DNA from: Stenotrophomonas maltophilia
GTDB lineage: Bacteria > Pseudomonadota > Gammaproteobacteria > Xanthomonadales > Xanthomonadaceae
Length of the DNA stretch: 64,000 nt
Assembly: GCF_002799155.1 (NCBI RefSeq)
Contig: NZ_NERD01000002.1
Span: forward strand, 992,001-1,056,000
Reading direction: 5' to 3'
A program made the position numbers and the translations under genes. The notes under the pieces are model-generated. The model saw nothing but the letters and a program-made list of their open reading frames with translations, made no database searches and was not told the origin of the DNA. This document shows positions 61,228-64,000 of the stretch, piece by piece. Numbering within the stretch: position 1 is the stretch's first letter; every line of letters begins with the position of its first letter.

Positions 61228-61285
61228 GGTTCTTCGTCTTGCGTGGAAGATGGCTAGAATACGTCTTTAAGGCAGGTGACGGCCA

Positions 61286-61789
61286 ATGACCCCCAACCCG
61301 ATCGCGCCGCTTGTCGGCATCGTCATGGGTTCCCGTTCCGACTGGGAAACCATGCAGCACGCCGCCCAGAAGCTTGAAGCCCTGGGTGTTCCGTTCGAAG
61401 TGAAGGTGGTGTCCGCGCATCGGACGCCGGATGTGTTGTTCAGTTACGCCGAGCAGGCGGGCCCGCGTGGTCTGCGCGCCATCATCGCCGGTGCCGGCGG
61501 GGCCGCGCACCTGCCGGGCATGATCGCCGCCAAGACCGCCGTGCCGGTGCTGGGCGTGCCGGTGCAGTCCAAGGCCCTCAACGGCATGGATTCGCTGCTG
61601 TCGATCGTGCAGATGCCGGCCGGCATCCCGGTCGCCACCTTCGCCATCGGCAATGCCGGCGCCTCCAATGCGGCGCTGTTCGCCGCCGCGATGCTGGGCA
61701 GCGACCAGCCGGCGATCGGCCAGGCGCTCGACGCGTTCCGCGCACGCCAGACCGAAGACGTGATGGCCCACGACGATCCGCGCCAATGA
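61286..61789 (+). CDS. purE: N5-carboxyaminoimidazole ribonucleotide mutase PurE
   Basis: A 167-aa enzyme that rearranges N5-CAIR to CAIR in purine synthesis. [64 protein letters not shown] are the class I PurE blocks (the histidine in SAHRTP is catalytic). It is divergent from the Trm112-like gene across 58 nt, where TAGAAT (61255-61260) may be a -10 element. It overlaps purK by 4 nt (ATGA). Confidence 0.97.
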   Translation: MTPNPIAPLVGIVMGSRSDWETMQHAAQKLEALGVPFEVKVVSAHRTPDVLFSYAEQAGPRGLRAIIAGAGGAAHLPGMIAAKTAVPVLGVPVQSKALNGMDSLLSIVQMPAGIPVATFAIGNAGASNAALFAAAMLGSDQPAIGQALDAFRARQTEDVMAHDDPRQ

Positions 61790-62934
61790 GCCTGACCGTC
61801 GGCATCCTGGGCGGCGGCCAGCTCGCCCGCATGATGGTCCTGGCCGGTGCGCCGCTGGGGCTGCGTTTCGAGCTGTACGACCCGGCTGCCGATGCCTGCA
61901 GCGGCCCGCTGGCACCGCTCACCGTCGGCGCCTTCGATGACCGCCAGGCGCTGGCGGACTTCGCCGCCAAGGTCGATGTGGTCACCTTCGATTTCGAGAA
62001 CGTGCCTGCAGACAGTGCACAGTTCCTGGCCGACCGCGTGCCGGTCTATCCGCCGCCGGCCGCACTGGCCGTGGCCCAGGACCGGTTGAGCGAGAAGACC
62101 CTGTTCCAGGAGCTGGGCATCCCGCTGCCGGTCTTCGCCGACATCCGCAGCCGTGACGAGCTGGCGGCGAAGGCTGCCGAGTTCGGCCTGCCCTGCATCC
62201 TCAAGACCCGCCGCCTGGGCTATGACGGCAAGGGCCAATTCCGCCTGCGCAGCGAAGCCGACATCGACGCCGCGTGGGATGCGCTGGGCACGCAGGTCGA
62301 GCGCACCGGCCTGATCCTGGAAGGCTTCGTGGCCTTCCAGCGCGAGGTCAGCGTGGTTGCCGTGCGCGGCCGCGATGGCAGCTTCGAGGCCTGGCCGGTC
62401 ACCGGCAACTGGCACGTCGACGGCGTGCTGTCGGCCAGCGTGGCACCGGCCGTGCTGGCCGACGCCGAACAGCAGGCCGCGATCGGCTATGCCCGTCGTG
62501 TCGCCGAGCACCTGCAGTACGTCGGCGTGTTCGCGCTGGAACTGTTCTGCCGCGATGGCGAACTGCTGGCCAACGAGATGGCGCCGCGCGTGCACAACTC
62601 CGGCCACTGGACCATCGAAGGCAGCGAGACCTCGCAGTTCGAGAACCATCTGCGTGCCGTGCTGGGCCTGCCCCTGGGCAGCACCCGCATGCTCGGCCAC
62701 GCCTGCATGCTGAACTGGCTGGGCAAGATGCCCGACCCGTTGCCGGTGCTTGCCCAAGCCAGTGGCCACTGGCATGACTACGGCAAGGAGCCGCGCGAAG
62801 GCCGCAAGGTCGGCCATGCCACATTGCGCGATGACGATGCCGCTGCCCTGGCCGACGCGCTGGACCAGGTGGGTCTGGAGCTGGACCGCCAGGCCCAGGT
62901 GGCGCCGGCGGTACACGCGCTGCGCAACCGCTGA
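61786..62934 (+). CDS. purK: N5-carboxyaminoimidazole ribonucleotide synthase PurK
   Basis: A 382-aa ATP-grasp enzyme that makes N5-CAIR from AIR, bicarbonate and [66 protein letters not shown] and [28 protein letters not shown] are typical. Coupled to purE, it supplies the next enzyme's substrate. Confidence 0.97.
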   Translation: MSLTVGILGGGQLARMMVLAGAPLGLRFELYDPAADACSGPLAPLTVGAFDDRQALADFAAKVDVVTFDFENVPADSAQFLADRVPVYPPPAALAVAQDRLSEKTLFQELGIPLPVFADIRSRDELAAKAAEFGLPCILKTRRLGYDGKGQFRLRSEADIDAAWDALGTQVERTGLILEGFVAFQREVSVVAVRGRDGSFEAWPVTGNWHVDGVLSASVAPAVLADAEQQAAIGYARRVAEHLQYVGVFALELFCRDGELLANEMAPRVHNSGHWTIEGSETSQFENHLRAVLGLPLGSTRMLGHACMLNWLGKMPDPLPVLAQASGHWHDYGKEPREGRKVGHATLRDDDAAALADALDQVGLELDRQAQVAPAVHALRNR

Positions 62935-62941
62935 GCCGGGC

Positions 62942-62962
62942 GTGCCGGCCAATGGCCGGCAC
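62942..62962. repeat. GTAG-class hairpin
   Basis: GTGCCGGCC-AAT-GGCCGGCAC, 8 nt after the purK stop. The 62935-63058 gap holds nothing else clear apart from the ribosome site of the next gene. Confidence 0.8.
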
Positions 62963-63058
62963 AACCCCGTGTGCCTGCAACGGTGTGGCGCGCCGGTGCA
63001 GGCATCGGCGCAGCATTCCCGGTGGTAGCGTGGAGCTCCTTTCACAGGAGTCACCCTC

Positions 63059-63400
63059 ATGCTCGACTGGAATACCTACCGCAAGGAGCTGAAGGGCCGC
63101 ATCGGCGAGATCGGCAAGCTCTCGCCGGATACGGTCAAGGGTTATGCCACGCTGGCCAATGCGGGCGCGCAGACCAACCATCTTGATGCCAAGACCCGCG
63201 AGCTGATCGCGCTGGCGGTGGCAGTGACCACCCGCTGCGACGGCTGCATCACCGTGCATGTGGACGCGGCGCTGAAACATGGTGCCAGCCGCGAGGAAAT
63301 CGCCGAAGCATTGGGCGTGGCGGTGTCGCTCAACGCCGGCGCGGCGCTGGTGTACTCGGCGCGGGTGATGGACGCCGTGGCTGCACACGAGAACGCGTGA
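63059..63400 (+). CDS. AhpD-like/carboxymuconolactone decarboxylase family protein
   Basis: A 113-aa protein of the CMD/AhpD family with a redox CxxC motif in TTRCDGCITVHVDAALKHGASREEIAEALGVAV (Cys60 and Cys63) and the distal histidine of the family pattern. Such proteins reduce peroxide-defence partners or act as thiol oxidoreductases; a lactone decarboxylase role is unlikely in so short a protein. An AGGAG site is 7 nt upstream of the ATG. Confidence 0.88.
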   Translation: MLDWNTYRKELKGRIGEIGKLSPDTVKGYATLANAGAQTNHLDAKTRELIALAVAVTTRCDGCITVHVDAALKHGASREEIAEALGVAVSLNAGAALVYSARVMDAVAAHENA

Positions 63401-63409
63401 TGCCACCGT

Positions 63410-63470
63410 GCCGCCGGCCATGGCCCGGCGTTACCGCGAGGGTGGGGTAGCGACGGGCCATGCCCGGCGG
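63410..63470. repeat. Inverted pair of GTAG palindromes
   Basis: A left copy reads on the minus strand GTAACGCCGGGCC-AT-GGCCGGCGG (63410-63434, with one GTAA head) and the right copy GTAGCGACGGGCC-AT-GCCCGGCGG (63447-63470). They separate the AhpD-like gene from the convergent sodB. Confidence 0.7.
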
Positions 63471-63476
63471 ATGTCC

Positions 63477-64000
63477 TCAGCGCAGCTGGCTCTCGGCGAA
63501 TTCCCAGTTCACCATCTGCCAGAACGCGTCCAGGTAACGCGCGCGGTCATTCTGGTAGTCGGTGTAATAAGCGTGCTCCCAGACGTCGCAGCAAAGCAGT
63601 GGCGTGCTTTCACCGGTCAGTGGCGTGCCGGCGTTGCGGGTGGCCTGGATGCCCAGCTGGCCACCCGGGTGCTGCACGAGCCACACCCAGCCCGAGCCGA
63701 ACAGGCCCAGCGCGGTGCGGTTGAACTCCTCGCGCAGGCGCTGTGCGTCACCGAACTGGCGCTTCACCAGCTCGCCCAGCCGGCCCTGCGGTTCGCCGCC
63801 GCCGCGCGGGCGCAGGCACTGCCAGTAGAAACCATGGTTCCAGGCCTGAGCGGCGGCATCGAACAGCGAGCCCTGGGCGTGGCGCACGATCTCTTCCAGT
63901 GACGCTTCCTCCCACTCGGTGCCGAGGATGCCGGCGTTGACGGCATCCACATAGGCGCGATGGTGGTGGCCGTGATGCAGTTCCACGGTCTGTGCGGACA
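63477..64000 (-). CDS. sodB: Fe-type superoxide dismutase (5' end cut by window edge)
   Basis: The C-terminal 174 residues of an iron superoxide dismutase, which converts superoxide to oxygen and hydrogen peroxide. HHGHHHRAYVDAVNAG, AAAQAWNHGFYWQCL, and DVWEHAYYTDYQNDRARYLDAFWQMVNWEF give the metal-ligand histidines and aspartate. The glutamine in AAQAWNH and the lack of Gln/His pattern of Mn enzymes point to the iron type. The frame runs to the window edge; about 20-30 N-terminal residues are outside. Confidence 0.93.
   Translation of the reverse strand, partial: SAQTVELHHGHHHRAYVDAVNAGILGTEWEEASLEEIVRHAQGSLFDAAAQAWNHGFYWQCLRPRGGGEPQGRLGELVKRQFGDAQRLREEFNRTALGLFGSGWVWLVQHPGGQLGIQATRNAGTPLTGESTPLLCCDVWEHAYYTDYQNDRARYLDAFWQMVNWEFAESQLR

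Overview
The window is a high-GC stretch of chromosome that looks like Stenotrophomonas (S. maltophilia complex, Xanthomonadaceae). The reasons are the protein families, the dense tight gene packing, and more than a dozen short hairpins between genes, many opening with GTAG or closing with CTAC, like the SMAG palindromes known from S. maltophilia. No rRNA, tRNA, insertion sequence, prophage or CRISPR array was seen.

Region by region. 0-3 kb: phosphate acquisition on the minus strand (OprP/OprO-type porin, then PstS), with Pho-box-like sites before both and before the presumed next gene off the left edge. 3-11.4 kb: housekeeping and repair (nth, a crotonase, an FKBP-like periplasmic protein, a DUF1289-NUDIX fusion, a mercaptopyruvate-type sulfurtransferase, AmpD, a small hydrolase, RlmKL), with two blocks of paired palindromes. 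11.4-16.3 kb: an iron cassette with a TonB-dependent receptor, DUF3649, PepSY and DUF3325 proteins behind a Fur-box-like site. 16.3-18.7 kb: a DUF445 membrane protein and an orphan ParB-like protein.

18.7-40.4 kb: a near-complete putrescine use region. It holds an omega-amino acid:pyruvate aminotransferase, a PuuC-like aldehyde dehydrogenase, an MHS-type transporter, PuuB, PuuD, PuuA, the PotF/PotG/PotH/PotI uptake system and a Sad-like succinate-semialdehyde dehydrogenase. Together these could take putrescine in, glutamylate it, oxidise it to gamma-glutamyl-GABA, release GABA and convert it to succinate. Inside it sits a signalling island (23.6-29.3 kb): two paralogous MASE1-like membrane proteins with degenerate kinase ends, a double-receiver GGDEF regulator, and a broken remnant of a second such regulator. 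This looks like a duplicated sensor-regulator module that has partly decayed.

40.4-51.5 kb: the conserved miaB/ybeZ(phoH)/ybeY/corC neighbourhood. It differs from the E. coli layout in two ways: a fusion-protein/ABC exporter set lies between miaB and ybeZ, and a DUF4105 (Lnb-type) membrane protein lies directly after corC, where E. coli has lnt. 51.5-64 kb: a GST with a divergent YafY-type regulator, a lytic transglycosylase, the cytochrome bc1 operon petABC, sspAB, DUF3301 and DUF2272 proteins, a Trm112-like protein with nadC, purEK, an AhpD-like protein, and an Fe-type superoxide dismutase cut by the right edge.

The points most worth following are the duplicated and decaying signalling module, the DUF4105 gene in the lnt position, the covarying palindromes, and a paired palindrome with DnaA-box-like arms upstream of ybeZ.
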